Below, one piece after another: positions 52,996-62,212 of a DNA stretch of 64,000 nt. The stretch comes from Tenacibaculum mesophilum. GTDB lineage: Bacteria; Bacteroidota; Bacteroidia; Flavobacteriales; Flavobacteriaceae. The position numbers and the translations under genes were made by a program. Numbering within the stretch: the stretch's first letter is position 1; each line of letters opens with the position of its first letter. Location: positions 1,044,001 to 1,108,000 of the forward strand of contig NZ_CP032544.1 of assembly GCF_003867075.1 (NCBI RefSeq), written 5' to 3'. The notes below the pieces were generated by a model. It ran no database searches, had not been told where the DNA came from, and saw only the letters and a program-made list of their open reading frames with translations.

Positions 52996-54834
52996 TTATT
53001 TAATTTGAATGATTGCTTTACGATCATAAAAAGCACCATTTAAATTTGTATTGTACATTTTAATCGCTTCCGATCTATCTGTTGTTTTAAATATATATAT
53101 ATGCATGTAGCCTGTTTTTGGATCTACAAAATAATCTGCATCTATGTCATCGTTTCTTAATTCATCTACATTTCTATCAGCTAATGCTTTCTGAGAATTT
53201 ACGTATACTCGTAAATAATATCCGGGCTCAACTCCTTCGGCCTGCATCGGATAAACCCTCGCTGGTGGTTGAGTTTTTGGCTCTTCATAACTACTAAGCT
53301 CTCCTCCTAAGGTAATTTTAACTACGTACACAGGGTCCTTAGTAGTCTTATTAACCTTTATTGTAGAATTATCTTTTTTCTCATCATTCTTTTCAAATAA
53401 ACGTGTTTTATCATTAAAATCGTCTACCTTTTCTTCTGCCTCCTCTTCTTTAGCAAACCTATCTATGTATACATAGTATAATTTTTTATTAGGTTCAAAT
53501 ACATACTTAGCTTCAATATCTAATCGGGCCCATTTATCTATCAAAGCTTCTGCATTTTCTTTACTTCTAAATTGGTCCGAAACCACATAATACATAGTTC
53601 CTCCTCCACCAGAGCGAGTTACAGTACTCTTACGCCATGGTTTATTTGATCTTCTTCTTAATGTGGTATCTTTTGTTTGAGCACTATCTTTAATAATTAC
53701 TGTATTAGTATTGGTAATTACTTTAGGAGCCGGTTGATTTTTCAGTATTCGTAATACTTCATCTATCTTTTTATTTAGTATATCAATAGAATCCTGTGCT
53801 TGTTGAATCTCGTCAGATAAATCGTTATGTTCTGGGTTTTTATATTCTATTTCTTTTTTAGGTGTTCTTTCTGGAAGGTTTACTTTAATATTTCCTGTTC
53901 TCCTCTTAGGTCGTTCTCTTGTAAACCTTTTTTTACCAAAATTATAAATAAGTCCAACTTCATTTGTTGCTGCAAAACTACTTTTTTCGTAACTAAATCC
54001 TATCGCTAAATTTTCTGAAAGGTTTATTCCAACACCAGCTGAAATTCCATATGTTTTGTCATAACCAGCTTTAACCCAACCTGCTTTAGGTAAATCTACT
54101 ATAGCGCTCCCTCCAAAACCAAAGTCATCATTCCCTGGTTTTCTAGCGGTTGCTAGGAATCTTACATCAGCTCCTTCAAAAAGCCCTGATGCGTAAGTAA
54201 ATTCATGAGAGTACATTAGATGTCCCGAAAATGTTTTTTCTCCAAAAGAAGTTGCCATCTCACTTTTTTTAAGATTAAAGTCTACTAAATTCTCGAAAAA
54301 GACACCAACATCAAACTTTCCAATAGACAACGTTACTGCTGGTTGAAAATTAACCACAGGATCATCTTGATAATTACTTAAAAAAGTATCGTCATCATCA
54401 GTTACTAGAACCTTCCCCCAGTTTAAACTTCTTCTACTATATAAAAAATTAAATCCAAAAGTTAAATCCATCGTTTCATTTAACTGTAAACGATGTGCAT
54501 AATTTGCTATAGCTCCAAAATCTTTTACCGACCCTACATCTTGTTGATATACAGCCACTCCTGCTCCAACATTTTCTCTCATTTTCCCTGAATACGTAAG
54601 CACATATAAACGGGGATTATCATCAAAATCTATGTTACTATTTCTTACTATAGCTGAAAGAGATGTTTTGTTTTCTCGTAATGCAGAAAATGTTGGCACG
54701 GTTAAAAAGCGATTAAACTTCATAAAGTTACGAGAACTGAAGCTATTATATTGCTGTTCATTACCAGAAGTTTGCGCTTGTATAACAAACACATTTAATA
54801 TCAATATAATAAGTAAGGTAATTTTTCTAATCAT
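52996..54834 (-). CDS. sprD: PorP/SprF-like outer-membrane protein with SPOR-like C-terminus (SprD-like)
   Basis: A 612-residue protein. After a signal peptide (LLIILILNVFVIQAQ) comes a PorP/SprF-type barrel to about residue 300 (SSRNFMKFNRFLTVPTFSAL, FGFNFLYSRRSLNWG, IGFSYEKSSFAATNEVGLIY). A coiled-coil (DEIQQAQDSIDILNKKIDEV, about 335-360) follows, then two SPOR-like units (YYVVSDQFRSKENAEALIDK and YYLRVYVNSQKALADRNVDE). SPOR domains bind denuded peptidoglycan, so the protein may anchor the adhesin apparatus to the wall. The order matches sprD of the sprCDBF cluster; the symbol is given on that basis. Confidence 0.75.
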   Translation of the reverse strand: MIRKITLLIILILNVFVIQAQTSGNEQQYNSFSSRNFMKFNRFLTVPTFSALRENKTSLSAIVRNSNIDFDDNPRLYVLTYSGKMRENVGAGVAVYQQDVGSVKDFGAIANYAHRLQLNETMDLTFGFNFLYSRRSLNWGKVLVTDDDDTFLSNYQDDPVVNFQPAVTLSIGKFDVGVFFENLVDFNLKKSEMATSFGEKTFSGHLMYSHEFTYASGLFEGADVRFLATARKPGNDDFGFGGSAIVDLPKAGWVKAGYDKTYGISAGVGINLSENLAIGFSYEKSSFAATNEVGLIYNFGKKRFTRERPKRRTGNIKVNLPERTPKKEIEYKNPEHNDLSDEIQQAQDSIDILNKKIDEVLRILKNQPAPKVITNTNTVIIKDSAQTKDTTLRRRSNKPWRKSTVTRSGGGGTMYYVVSDQFRSKENAEALIDKWARLDIEAKYVFEPNKKLYYVYIDRFAKEEEAEEKVDDFNDKTRLFEKNDEKKDNSTIKVNKTTKDPVYVVKITLGGELSSYEEPKTQPPARVYPMQAEGVEPGYYLRVYVNSQKALADRNVDELRNDDIDADYFVDPKTGYMHIYIFKTTDRSEAIKMYNTNLNGAFYDRKAIIQIK

Positions 54835-54844
54835 TCTAACCTTT

Positions 54845-57025
54845 TTAGTGTAAAACAGATATCGTTCCAGCTTTAATCAATTTGTCTTCTCTTATTATTT
54901 TATAATAAAAAACTTTTTGATTTCCTAAATCTTCTGTTGGCCAATCATTTTTGTACTCAGTTGTTTTTAAAATCTCTTTACCATTAGCATTATACAACAT
55001 TACAGTTACTAGTGGTTGAAACGCATATTTGTTTGATATCTTCCATGTGTCATTTTTACCGTCTCCATTAGGAGTTAAGGTGTTGGGTACTATAATTTGA
55101 TCATCTGGCTCTACAACTTCTACCGTTCTTGTTACCGAACAGGCCCCTACTTTTACTAATACTGTGTAAAAACCTAGCTCTGTTACTTCTAACTGTTCTG
55201 TTGTTGATAATGTGGTTCCTGATATACTCTCTCCTTGATACCACTCATATGACTCTCCCCCTGCTGCTGTTATAGTTGCTGAACTTCCTTCCTCCATTAC
55301 CACAATCTCAGAAGGAGTTATGGTTACCGCAGAATCATCAAACATCACTACGTTTATAGGCTCTAGTTCATTATCACAACCAAAACCTGAATATTTCAAC
55401 ACATATTCTCCAACTTCAGTTACTATTAAGTTTTCAGGGTTAGCAGGGGTAACATCATCCGTACCATCTTTAATCCACTGATACGTATAACCTGCTACTA
55501 CATTATTTATTGTATAAGTTATAGAAGACCCAGCACAAAGTGAGTTTGAAGTTGATGTGCTTCTTATTTCGGGTACTTCAGCCAACTTAACATCCAATTC
55601 ATTAGACACCCCCTCTACACCATTAAAACTTACTTTTAATGTATATGTCCCATTATCTAAATACGAATTAACTTCGTATTCGCTTACTGTTCCTCCTGTT
55701 GATACATTATTTTTATACCATTCAAAACTTAGTAAAGCTATTTGATCTGATGTTAGATCATACATATCTCCATTTTCTGCCTCTGCCTTCACCCCTACTA
55801 TACTTAACTCTGTACTTCTAGTATTACATTCCTCATAGCTCGTTTCCACTCTAATGGTTGGCTCAAATGACGTTACATTTAACAATGTAAACTTTTCAGA
55901 ATCAACTATATCATCACAAGCTGAACCTGTACTCTTTGTTACTCTTGCATAATATACCCCTGCTGTAGCTGCATCTATGCATAACTGATTTCTAACAGCA
56001 GTTCCCATAGTTACATCATCTCTATACCATTCTATAGTAACTTCTGAGGGGTCAGCATCATGTGTAATACACAATTCTTTTTTTTCACCAAATAAAATAA
56101 TTCTTTCTAAGGCTCCAACATTCGTTACTGTAAAACCTGCTGTAGTTTGTTGTTGTAACACTACATCGTTTGACTTGGTAGTACAGGTTCCTGTATCAAT
56201 TACCAAATGATACGTTCCAAACTGCCCTGTTGTTGGTGTTGTATAGGTTGAAGAATTAGATGATTGTACTAATTTATTGTCTAAGTACCAATTATAGGTT
56301 AAACCTGAACGATTTGTGTTAGCTTCAAAAGTATGTGACTCATCTCCACATATTTCTACGGTTGAAGGCCCTTTAATTTGTTTGGCTGTATTATCTAAGA
56401 TAATTACATTAGATATTGTAGACTCTCTAAACCCACAAGCTCCATAATCAATTTTCACTTCATACTTTCCAGATAAAGTGACCTCTAGTTTAGGTTCCGT
56501 TGTAGTGGTAAATAATACATCATCTTTGTACCATTCGTAATTACCATTCTGATTAGTATTTAATATAAGTTCTGCTGATCCACTATCACAAAGTACAACA
56601 TCATCATAATTATTTAAAACTAAAGTATCTGTTGAAAATTTATATGCTGCAAACGAATCTGAATCTGGACTGGTCATTACTGGTGAACTAGCAACCAAAC
56701 GTATCTTGTAATTAGTTCCGTAAGTATTATCAGGCAATTGAAAAGTTCTAGAAAAAGTATATGAAGAATTTTCAGTAGTTACTGTCCCTACATTAATCGG
56801 ACTTCCCCAATTTCCATCAGCATCAGATAATTCTATCGTAAATACATTATTAGAGTTAAAATCTGACCCCGAGTATTTAAAAATCACATTAAAATCTGTA
56901 GCTGCACCATTACAAGCATTAGAAAACTGAATCTCAGGCTTAAGCAGCGTCTGAGATACAGCACTTGTTGCACAAAACAGAAGTGTCGCTAAAAGTAATA
57001 AAATGCTTTTAGTGTAATTTTTCAT
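54845..57025 (-). CDS. sprC: Ig-like repeat protein with type IX secretion C-terminal domain (SprC-like)
   Basis: A 726-residue exported protein. The signal peptide ends around CATSAVSQ. The body is a string of Ig/PKD-like domains with the repeating phrases YEWYKDD, YNWYLDN, IEWYRDD and YQWIKDG. Each domain has a cysteine pair. The C-terminal ~85 residues, from IIVPNTLTPNGDGKNDTWKI, form the gliding motility-associated type B sorting domain. It is the first gene of the operon, 10 bases before the next, and has a -7 element at 57049. Position and length (F. johnsoniae SprC is about 700 residues as I recall) support a SprC-like role. Confidence 0.78.
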   Translation of the reverse strand: MKNYTKSILLLLATLLFCATSAVSQTLLKPEIQFSNACNGAATDFNVIFKYSGSDFNSNNVFTIELSDADGNWGSPINVGTVTTENSSYTFSRTFQLPDNTYGTNYKIRLVASSPVMTSPDSDSFAAYKFSTDTLVLNNYDDVVLCDSGSAELILNTNQNGNYEWYKDDVLFTTTTEPKLEVTLSGKYEVKIDYGACGFRESTISNVIILDNTAKQIKGPSTVEICGDESHTFEANTNRSGLTYNWYLDNKLVQSSNSSTYTTPTTGQFGTYHLVIDTGTCTTKSNDVVLQQQTTAGFTVTNVGALERIILFGEKKELCITHDADPSEVTIEWYRDDVTMGTAVRNQLCIDAATAGVYYARVTKSTGSACDDIVDSEKFTLLNVTSFEPTIRVETSYEECNTRSTELSIVGVKAEAENGDMYDLTSDQIALLSFEWYKNNVSTGGTVSEYEVNSYLDNGTYTLKVSFNGVEGVSNELDVKLAEVPEIRSTSTSNSLCAGSSITYTINNVVAGYTYQWIKDGTDDVTPANPENLIVTEVGEYVLKYSGFGCDNELEPINVVMFDDSAVTITPSEIVVMEEGSSATITAAGGESYEWYQGESISGTTLSTTEQLEVTELGFYTVLVKVGACSVTRTVEVVEPDDQIIVPNTLTPNGDGKNDTWKISNKYAFQPLVTVMLYNANGKEILKTTEYKNDWPTEDLGNQKVFYYKIIREDKLIKAGTISVLH

Positions 57026-57048
57026 CTAAGGGATCCTTTAAGGGGTGT

Positions 57049-57056
57049 CAAATTTA
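57049..57056 (-). promoter_or_regulatory. -7 element of the sprC-sprF operon
   Basis: The minus strand reads TAAATTTG, exact for TAnnTTTG, 23 bases before the start of the SprC-like gene. It is the only exact match in the divergent gap on this strand and would drive all four genes. Confidence 0.55.
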
Positions 57057-57255
57057 TAGTTTTTCTTAACAAAAACGGCATTAAAATTAACAAAATTTAA
57101 CGCCGAAATATATAAAATCTATGTGTAACCTACAACTAAAGTTTACAAACACAAAAAAACAACCTATAAATCACTACAATACAACACTTTAAAAAAAACA
57201 AAAAATCTTAAACTTAACCACAAAAAAGCAACCTCATTATATTAAAAATCCACCG

Positions 57256-57263
57256 TATATTTG
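57256..57263 (+). promoter_or_regulatory. -7 element before cmk
   Basis: TATATTTG is an exact TAnnTTTG element 19 bases before the cmk ATG at 57283. Confidence 0.5.
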
Positions 57264-57282
57264 CTATCTATTTTTTTGAATC

Positions 57283-57972
57283 ATGACAAAGAAAATCACC
57301 ATAGCCATTGACGGTTTTTCATCTACAGGAAAGAGTACTATTGCTAAACAATTAGCTAAAGAGCTTAGTTATATTTATGTTGATACTGGTGCTATGTATA
57401 GAGCTGTTACTTTATATGCTATGCAGCATAATTATATTTCTAAAAACCATTTTAACTCAGAAAATTTAGTTGCTGATTTACCTAACATTTCTCTATCTTT
57501 TACTTTTAATGAAAAACTTGGTTTTGCTGAAATGTTTTTAAACGGAACCAATGTTGAAAAAGAAATTAGAAGTATTGAAGTTTCTAAATTGGTAAGCAAA
57601 GTTGCTGAAGTTTCTGAAATTAGAAAAAAGTTAGTTCGTGAGCAGCAGGAAATGGGTAAAAACAAAGGTATTGTTATGGATGGTCGTGATATTGGAACCG
57701 TAGTTTTTCCTAATGCTGAACTAAAATTATTTATGACTGCTTCTGCCTACAAACGTGCTACTCGCCGTTATAAAGAATTAATAGATCGTGGTGACAAGGT
57801 TAAGTACGAAGAAATTTTACAAAACGTACAAGAACGTGACAGAATAGATTCTACCCGAGAAGACTCTCCTTTGGTCATGGCTGACGATGCTATTGAGTTT
57901 GATAATTCTGACATGGGACTTAAAGAACAATTTGAACGTATTATGAGTTTAGTTAATGCTAGAATTCAATAA
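57283..57972 (+). CDS. cmk: Cytidylate kinase
   Basis: Phosphorylates CMP and dCMP using ATP, in pyrimidine nucleotide supply. The P-loop is AIDGFSSTGKSTIAKQLAKE at the N-terminus. YVDTGAMYRAVTLYA and GIVMDGRDIGTVVFPNAELK are the CMP-binding motifs, and RDRIDSTREDSPLVMADDA closes the active site. At 229 residues it is the normal bacterial length. It is divergent from the adhesin operon and ends at a terminator, so it is monocistronic. Confidence 0.97.
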   Translation: MTKKITIAIDGFSSTGKSTIAKQLAKELSYIYVDTGAMYRAVTLYAMQHNYISKNHFNSENLVADLPNISLSFTFNEKLGFAEMFLNGTNVEKEIRSIEVSKLVSKVAEVSEIRKKLVREQQEMGKNKGIVMDGRDIGTVVFPNAELKLFMTASAYKRATRRYKELIDRGDKVKYEEILQNVQERDRIDSTREDSPLVMADDAIEFDNSDMGLKEQFERIMSLVNARIQ

Positions 57973-58001
57973 AAACTTCATATACTATTAATTATAATAA
58001 G

Positions 58002-58030
58002 CCCACAAAGAATTTTGTGGGTTTATTTTT
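58002..58030 (+). terminator. Intrinsic terminator after cmk
   Basis: CCCACAAA (58002-58009) pairs with TTTGTGGG (58014-58021) around a 4-base loop, followed by TTTATTTTT. Confidence 0.82.
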
Positions 58031-58062
58031 GCTTTTTTTATGTAAAGTTGTAAATTTCTAAC

Positions 58063-59550
58063 ATGGAAAATCTTCAAAAAATAATCAACGTTACACAAAT
58101 ACGAAAAGCTGACGAACATACTATTAGTAAAAAAGGAATTACTTCTTTTGCTCTGATGGGACAAGCATCTTTAGCCTTTGTAAAAGCTATTGAACCTTTA
58201 CTAAACCGTTCTCTAAAAATTGCTATTGTTAGTGGGGTTGGTAATAATGGTGGTGACGGATTTGCTATTGCTAGAATTTTAAAAAGTAAGAAATATACTG
58301 TACAACCTTTTTTAGTTCAGTTTAAAGATGTACTTAGCTCAGATTGTGATATTAATTTTCAAAAACTTGATGATACTATCACTATAAAATCAACCAGTAC
58401 AATTCCTGATTTTTTTGAATATGATGTTATTATTGACGCTATTTTTGGTTTTGGGCTTTCCAAGCCTGTTACTGGTTTTATAAAGCATGTTATTGAAAAC
58501 ATTAATAATGCTAAAAAAACCATATACGCTGTTGATCTTCCTTCTGGTTTATATTGCGATAAGCTTCCTGATTCTGAAACTGTTGTACATGCAGATATAG
58601 CAGTGAGCTTTCAAAGACCAAAACTTTCATTCTTTTTTCCTGAAAATGGAAACCATGTAAAAAATTGGAAAACAGTTGATATTGGTTTAGATGAAGATTT
58701 TATTCAACAGCAGAAAAGTAACTATTTTATTTTAAACGAAAAGATTACTGAAATTTTAATACCCCGATTACGTCAATCACACAAAGGAAGTTACGGACAC
58801 GCTTTATTAATTGCAGGTTCTTATGGAAAAATGGGAGCTGCGGTACTCTCTTCAAAAGCTTGCTTACGAAGTGGTGTAGGTCTGCTAACTAGTTACGTAC
58901 CAAAATGCGGGTATCAAATTATGCAATCTTCCATTCCAGAAGCAATATGCCTAACCGACGAGAATGAAGAATTCGTGACCCAACTCCCAGAAATTTTCAA
59001 ATACGACATTCTCGCGATAGGTCCAGGATTGGATGTTAACGAAAAAACAACACAACTTGTAAAAAAATTAGTATCGAAAAGTAGTAGCCCGTTAGTTATT
59101 GATGCCGATGCTATTAATATTATTGCTCAAAACGAAGAATTAAAATCGTTACTTCCTAAAAACTCTATCTTAACTCCACATATTAAAGAGTTTGATAGAT
59201 TGGTAGGAAAGTCTGACACCTCAACCGAACGTTTTCAAAAGCAACTTGAGTTTTCTGCAAAATATCAATGTATCGTAGTTTTAAAAAATGCATATACTGT
59301 GATTTCTTCTCCTGAAGGAAATTTATACTTCAACACTTCTGGAAACCAAGGAATGGCAACAGGTGGTAGCGGTGATGTACTCACAGGAATTATCACAGGC
59401 TTATTAGCACAAAACTACACTCCTCTACATGCCGCTTTATTAGGGGTATTTTTCCACGGAAAAGCAGGCGATGATGCCGCTTGCAAAAAAGGATACAACG
59501 CCCTAATTGCTTCTGATATTATTGATGCATTACTAATAGAAAAAAGTTAG
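58063..59550 (+). CDS. nnrD: Bifunctional NAD(P)H-hydrate epimerase / ADP-dependent dehydratase
   Basis: Repairs hydrated NADH and NADPH. The N-terminal half (about 1-215) is the YjeF_N epimerase with GVGNNGGDGFAIARILKS and VYAVDLPSGL-type motifs. The C-terminal half is the ribokinase-like dehydratase with LLIAGSYGKMGAAVLSSKA, DILAIGPGL and GNQGMATGGSGDVLTGIITG. At 495 residues it matches the fused E. coli-type enzyme (NnrE+NnrD). Its last 4 bases overlap the end of the convergent symporter gene, so the two transcripts run into each other without a terminator in between. Confidence 0.95.
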   Translation: MENLQKIINVTQIRKADEHTISKKGITSFALMGQASLAFVKAIEPLLNRSLKIAIVSGVGNNGGDGFAIARILKSKKYTVQPFLVQFKDVLSSDCDINFQKLDDTITIKSTSTIPDFFEYDVIIDAIFGFGLSKPVTGFIKHVIENINNAKKTIYAVDLPSGLYCDKLPDSETVVHADIAVSFQRPKLSFFFPENGNHVKNWKTVDIGLDEDFIQQQKSNYFILNEKITEILIPRLRQSHKGSYGHALLIAGSYGKMGAAVLSSKACLRSGVGLLTSYVPKCGYQIMQSSIPEAICLTDENEEFVTQLPEIFKYDILAIGPGLDVNEKTTQLVKKLVSKSSSPLVIDADAINIIAQNEELKSLLPKNSILTPHIKEFDRLVGKSDTSTERFQKQLEFSAKYQCIVVLKNAYTVISSPEGNLYFNTSGNQGMATGGSGDVLTGIITGLLAQNYTPLHAALLGVFFHGKAGDDAACKKGYNALIASDIIDALLIEKS

Positions 59551-61208
59551 TTTTCTTTAGACGTTGATTGAATTAGTATTGCTAATAGCATTACTAAACC
59601 GCACCCTAAAGCATTCAACCACAAATACGGTAGCCAATCGATGTACCAAACTGCGATAATAATTAATTGCGTGATTATCGCTGCAATAAATACTGCATTT
59701 CCTTTGACAAACTTTATAAAAAAGGCTAATAAGAATATTCCCAACACATTTCCATAAAAAATAGAACCAATAATATTTACAAGCTGAATTAAATTATCAA
59801 ATAAATCTGCTATACAGGCGACTAAAATTGCCAAAATCCCCCAACCTAGGGTAAACCATTTTGACATTTTTACATAATGCTCTTCGCTATATTCTATTTT
59901 CGTATTTCGTTTGTATAAATCAATAGCTGTAGTACCTCCTAAGGCGTTTAATTCAGATGCTGTAGAAGACATTGCTGCAGATAAAATTACCGCTAACAAC
60001 AAACCTATTAATCCTTTGGGTAAATTATTCAGAATAAAATGAATAAACACATAATCTTTATCATTTGTTTCTACTAACGGATCTACTTTTGAAATAATAT
60101 TTTTCGCTTCTTCCTTTAGTACCTTATCTTGTTCATTAAACTCTTGAATCTGTGCTACATTCTCAGGAGTTAACCCTTCAAAAATCAGCGCTTTTTTTCT
60201 TCCTTCAATAAAACGATGTTGCTCTTCTAATTTTACATATTGTTCTATTGTTTCAAGGTTGGAATTTGCTATTGCTTCTCCTGATTTTGGGTTGAAATTT
60301 AACGGTGACGGATTAAACTGATAAAATACAAACACCATCACTCCTACTAACAGAATAAAAAACTGCATCGGTACTTTTAACAGCCCATTAAAAATCAATC
60401 CTAATTGACTTTCTCTTAATGATTTTCCTGATAAGTATCGCTGTACTTGGCTTTGGTCTGTTCCAAAATACGATAACATTAAAAATGTCCCCCCTAAAAT
60501 ACCTGTCCAAACCGTGTAACGGTTATTCAAATCCCAAGAAAAATCAAGCACTTTCATTTTATCGGAAGCTCCTGCAATTTCTAGTGCTTTGGTAAATGTA
60601 ATATCGTCGGGTAAGTATTGTAATATCAAGTAAAAAGCTACAAACATTCCTGCGAAAATTACAGCCATTTGTTGTTTTTGCGTAACACTCACTGCCTTTG
60701 TTCCTCCAGAAACAGTATAAATAATTACCAAAACCCCAATGATGATATTCAAAGTAATTAAATCCCAACCCAAAACAGCAGACAAAATAATAGCAGGTGC
60801 AAAAATGGTGATTCCAGCTGCTAATCCGCGTTGAATTAAAAACAGAATTGCTGTCAAGGTTCTAGTTTTTTGATCAAACCTTCCTTCTAAATATTCGTAG
60901 GCTGTATAAACTTTTAATCGGTGGTAAATAGGAATAAACACCAAACAGATAATTACCATGGCTATTGGTAATCCAAAGTAAAACTGCACAAATCCCATTC
61001 CACTATGAAATGCTTGTCCTGGGGTTGATAAAAAGGTTATCGCACTGGCTTGTGTTGCCATAACTGACAAACCAATCGTCCACCATTTACTTTCGTTTCC
61101 TCCTTTTATGTAATCTTCAACATTTTTACTTCCTTTGGTTTTCCAAGCTCCATATAAAACAATAAACAATAAGGTTACCGAAAGAACAATCCAATCTATT
61201 AGCTGCAT
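59547..61208 (-). CDS. Sodium:solute symporter (SSS family)
   Basis: A 553-residue inner-membrane transporter using the sodium gradient. Thirteen or so membrane segments are seen. Family motifs include GLSVMATQASAITFLSTPGQ in segment 1-2, AYEYLEGRFDQKTRTL after segment 3, and FGTDQSQVQRYLSGKSLRES in the middle. A ~100-residue soluble insert (about 290-390, from PSPLNFNPKSGEAI) is longer than in PutP. The substrate (sugar, amino acid or anion) cannot be told. It is the last gene of a cluster, 3 bases after a 34-residue membrane peptide. Confidence 0.9.
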   Translation of the reverse strand: MQLIDWIVLSVTLLFIVLYGAWKTKGSKNVEDYIKGGNESKWWTIGLSVMATQASAITFLSTPGQAFHSGMGFVQFYFGLPIAMVIICLVFIPIYHRLKVYTAYEYLEGRFDQKTRTLTAILFLIQRGLAAGITIFAPAIILSAVLGWDLITLNIIIGVLVIIYTVSGGTKAVSVTQKQQMAVIFAGMFVAFYLILQYLPDDITFTKALEIAGASDKMKVLDFSWDLNNRYTVWTGILGGTFLMLSYFGTDQSQVQRYLSGKSLRESQLGLIFNGLLKVPMQFFILLVGVMVFVFYQFNPSPLNFNPKSGEAIANSNLETIEQYVKLEEQHRFIEGRKKALIFEGLTPENVAQIQEFNEQDKVLKEEAKNIISKVDPLVETNDKDYVFIHFILNNLPKGLIGLLLAVILSAAMSSTASELNALGGTTAIDLYKRNTKIEYSEEHYVKMSKWFTLGWGILAILVACIADLFDNLIQLVNIIGSIFYGNVLGIFLLAFFIKFVKGNAVFIAAIITQLIIIAVWYIDWLPYLWLNALGCGLVMLLAILIQSTSKEN

Positions 61209-61211
61209 GGT

Positions 61212-61316
61212 TTATTTTGTATATATGTTAGTGATTATGTAAAACAACACGATGTATACTAAATTAGCCACTAAGACTAATGTATACTCTTTTTTCCATA
61301 CATACTTTTTATCCAT
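61212..61316 (-). CDS. 34-residue membrane peptide linked to the sodium symporter
   Basis: Found by hand between the DUF6503-like lipoprotein and the symporter. It starts MDKKYVWKKEYTL and continues ANLVYIVLFYIITNIY, ending with Lys and TAA. It has a basic N-terminus and one hydrophobic segment of about 20 residues, so it should span the inner membrane with the basic end inside. It lies 21 bases after the lipoprotein gene and 3 bases before the symporter start, typical of a translated operon member. Some SSS transporters have small partner subunits (for example YhdT with PanF); a similar role is inferred. No cysteines are present. Confidence 0.65.
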   Translation of the reverse strand: MDKKYVWKKEYTLVLVANLVYIVLFYIITNIYTK

Positions 61317-61337
61317 ACTTTGTTTTTTATTAGTTGA

Positions 61338-62099
61338 TTATTCTTTTGGTTTTTCGTAAAAACTATTGGCTAATGATGCTTCACTTAACAAAGGCATTTT
61401 AAACTGAATTGGTTCTCTTCCTGGTTCTGTTGGTTGCCCATTTTCATCTTTAGCATACCAAGTTATGGATTTTGGCAATAACAAACCGTTAACATTTTCC
61501 CAATCGTTATATCTTATAATTTTATAAGCATCAGTTGATTCTTTGCTAAAATAAGTAACCGTATACCCTAACCATGCCATTTGTTTTGTTTCTGGATGGT
61601 AAAATATAAAATAATTATCATCTGGTGAAGTTCCTACGTTGGCTTTGTATGAAATTTTTATTCCTGGATAGCTAACTCCTTCAAAAGTCAGCGGTTTTGT
61701 TTCTGAATACACAATGCCATCATCAGCTAATACAAAAGGCATTGCATAAAAATAAAAATATAGATTGTAATAAAACTCCGGGTTTCCTTTAAACGCTGTT
61801 GAATCTTGTTGTTGTAACCACACTTCTTTTCCATCAAACCCTAAAGAATATTCTGGTGAATTCACTACTGTTTTTCGTGAATGTAAGTCTGTAGTATGTT
61901 CTTCATTTTTTAGTGTGAATGACAATGTTTTCATTTTTTTCCATTGTTCAATCCCTCCATGTTTTTCAAAAATTTTTTCTAATGTTTTCGGGTATTTTAA
62001 TGTTGCTACCTCTTCTTTTTTAATTGTTTCCTTTTTAACTTCTTTTTTACATGCTATTGAAACAAGAGCTATAGCGATTAGTACTAGTATTTTTTTCAT
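61338..62099 (-). CDS. DUF6503-like lipoprotein
   Basis: A 253-residue lipoprotein (lipobox IALVSIACKKE, cysteine at about residue 17). It has a Lys/Glu-rich linker and then a LolA/outer-membrane-lipoprotein-sorting-like beta domain with KIFEKHGGIEQWKKMKTLSF, YSLGFDGKEVWLQQQDS and NDWENVNGLLLPKSITWY. I recall such proteins as DUF6503 in Flavobacteria. The function is unknown. It heads a likely three-gene operon with the 34-residue membrane peptide and the sodium symporter. Confidence 0.75.
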   Translation of the reverse strand: MKKILVLIAIALVSIACKKEVKKETIKKEEVATLKYPKTLEKIFEKHGGIEQWKKMKTLSFTLKNEEHTTDLHSRKTVVNSPEYSLGFDGKEVWLQQQDSTAFKGNPEFYYNLYFYFYAMPFVLADDGIVYSETKPLTFEGVSYPGIKISYKANVGTSPDDNYFIFYHPETKQMAWLGYTVTYFSKESTDAYKIIRYNDWENVNGLLLPKSITWYAKDENGQPTEPGREPIQFKMPLLSEASLANSFYEKPKE

Positions 62100-62154
62100 G
62101 ATAATTGATTTGTTCTAATTGGTCGAAACTACCATTAGAAATTACAGTAAAAAT

Positions 62155-62186
62155 AAAAAACTCTCTAAATATATATTAGAGAGTTT
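62155..62186 (-). terminator. Intrinsic terminator after the cytochrome c peroxidase gene
   Basis: AAACTCTCTAA and TTAGAGAGTTT form an 11-bp stem around an AT loop, followed by TTTATTTTT on the minus strand. It is 27 bases past the stop. Confidence 0.85.
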
Positions 62187-62212
62187 TATGTTAACTATAA
62201 AAATTGAATGAA

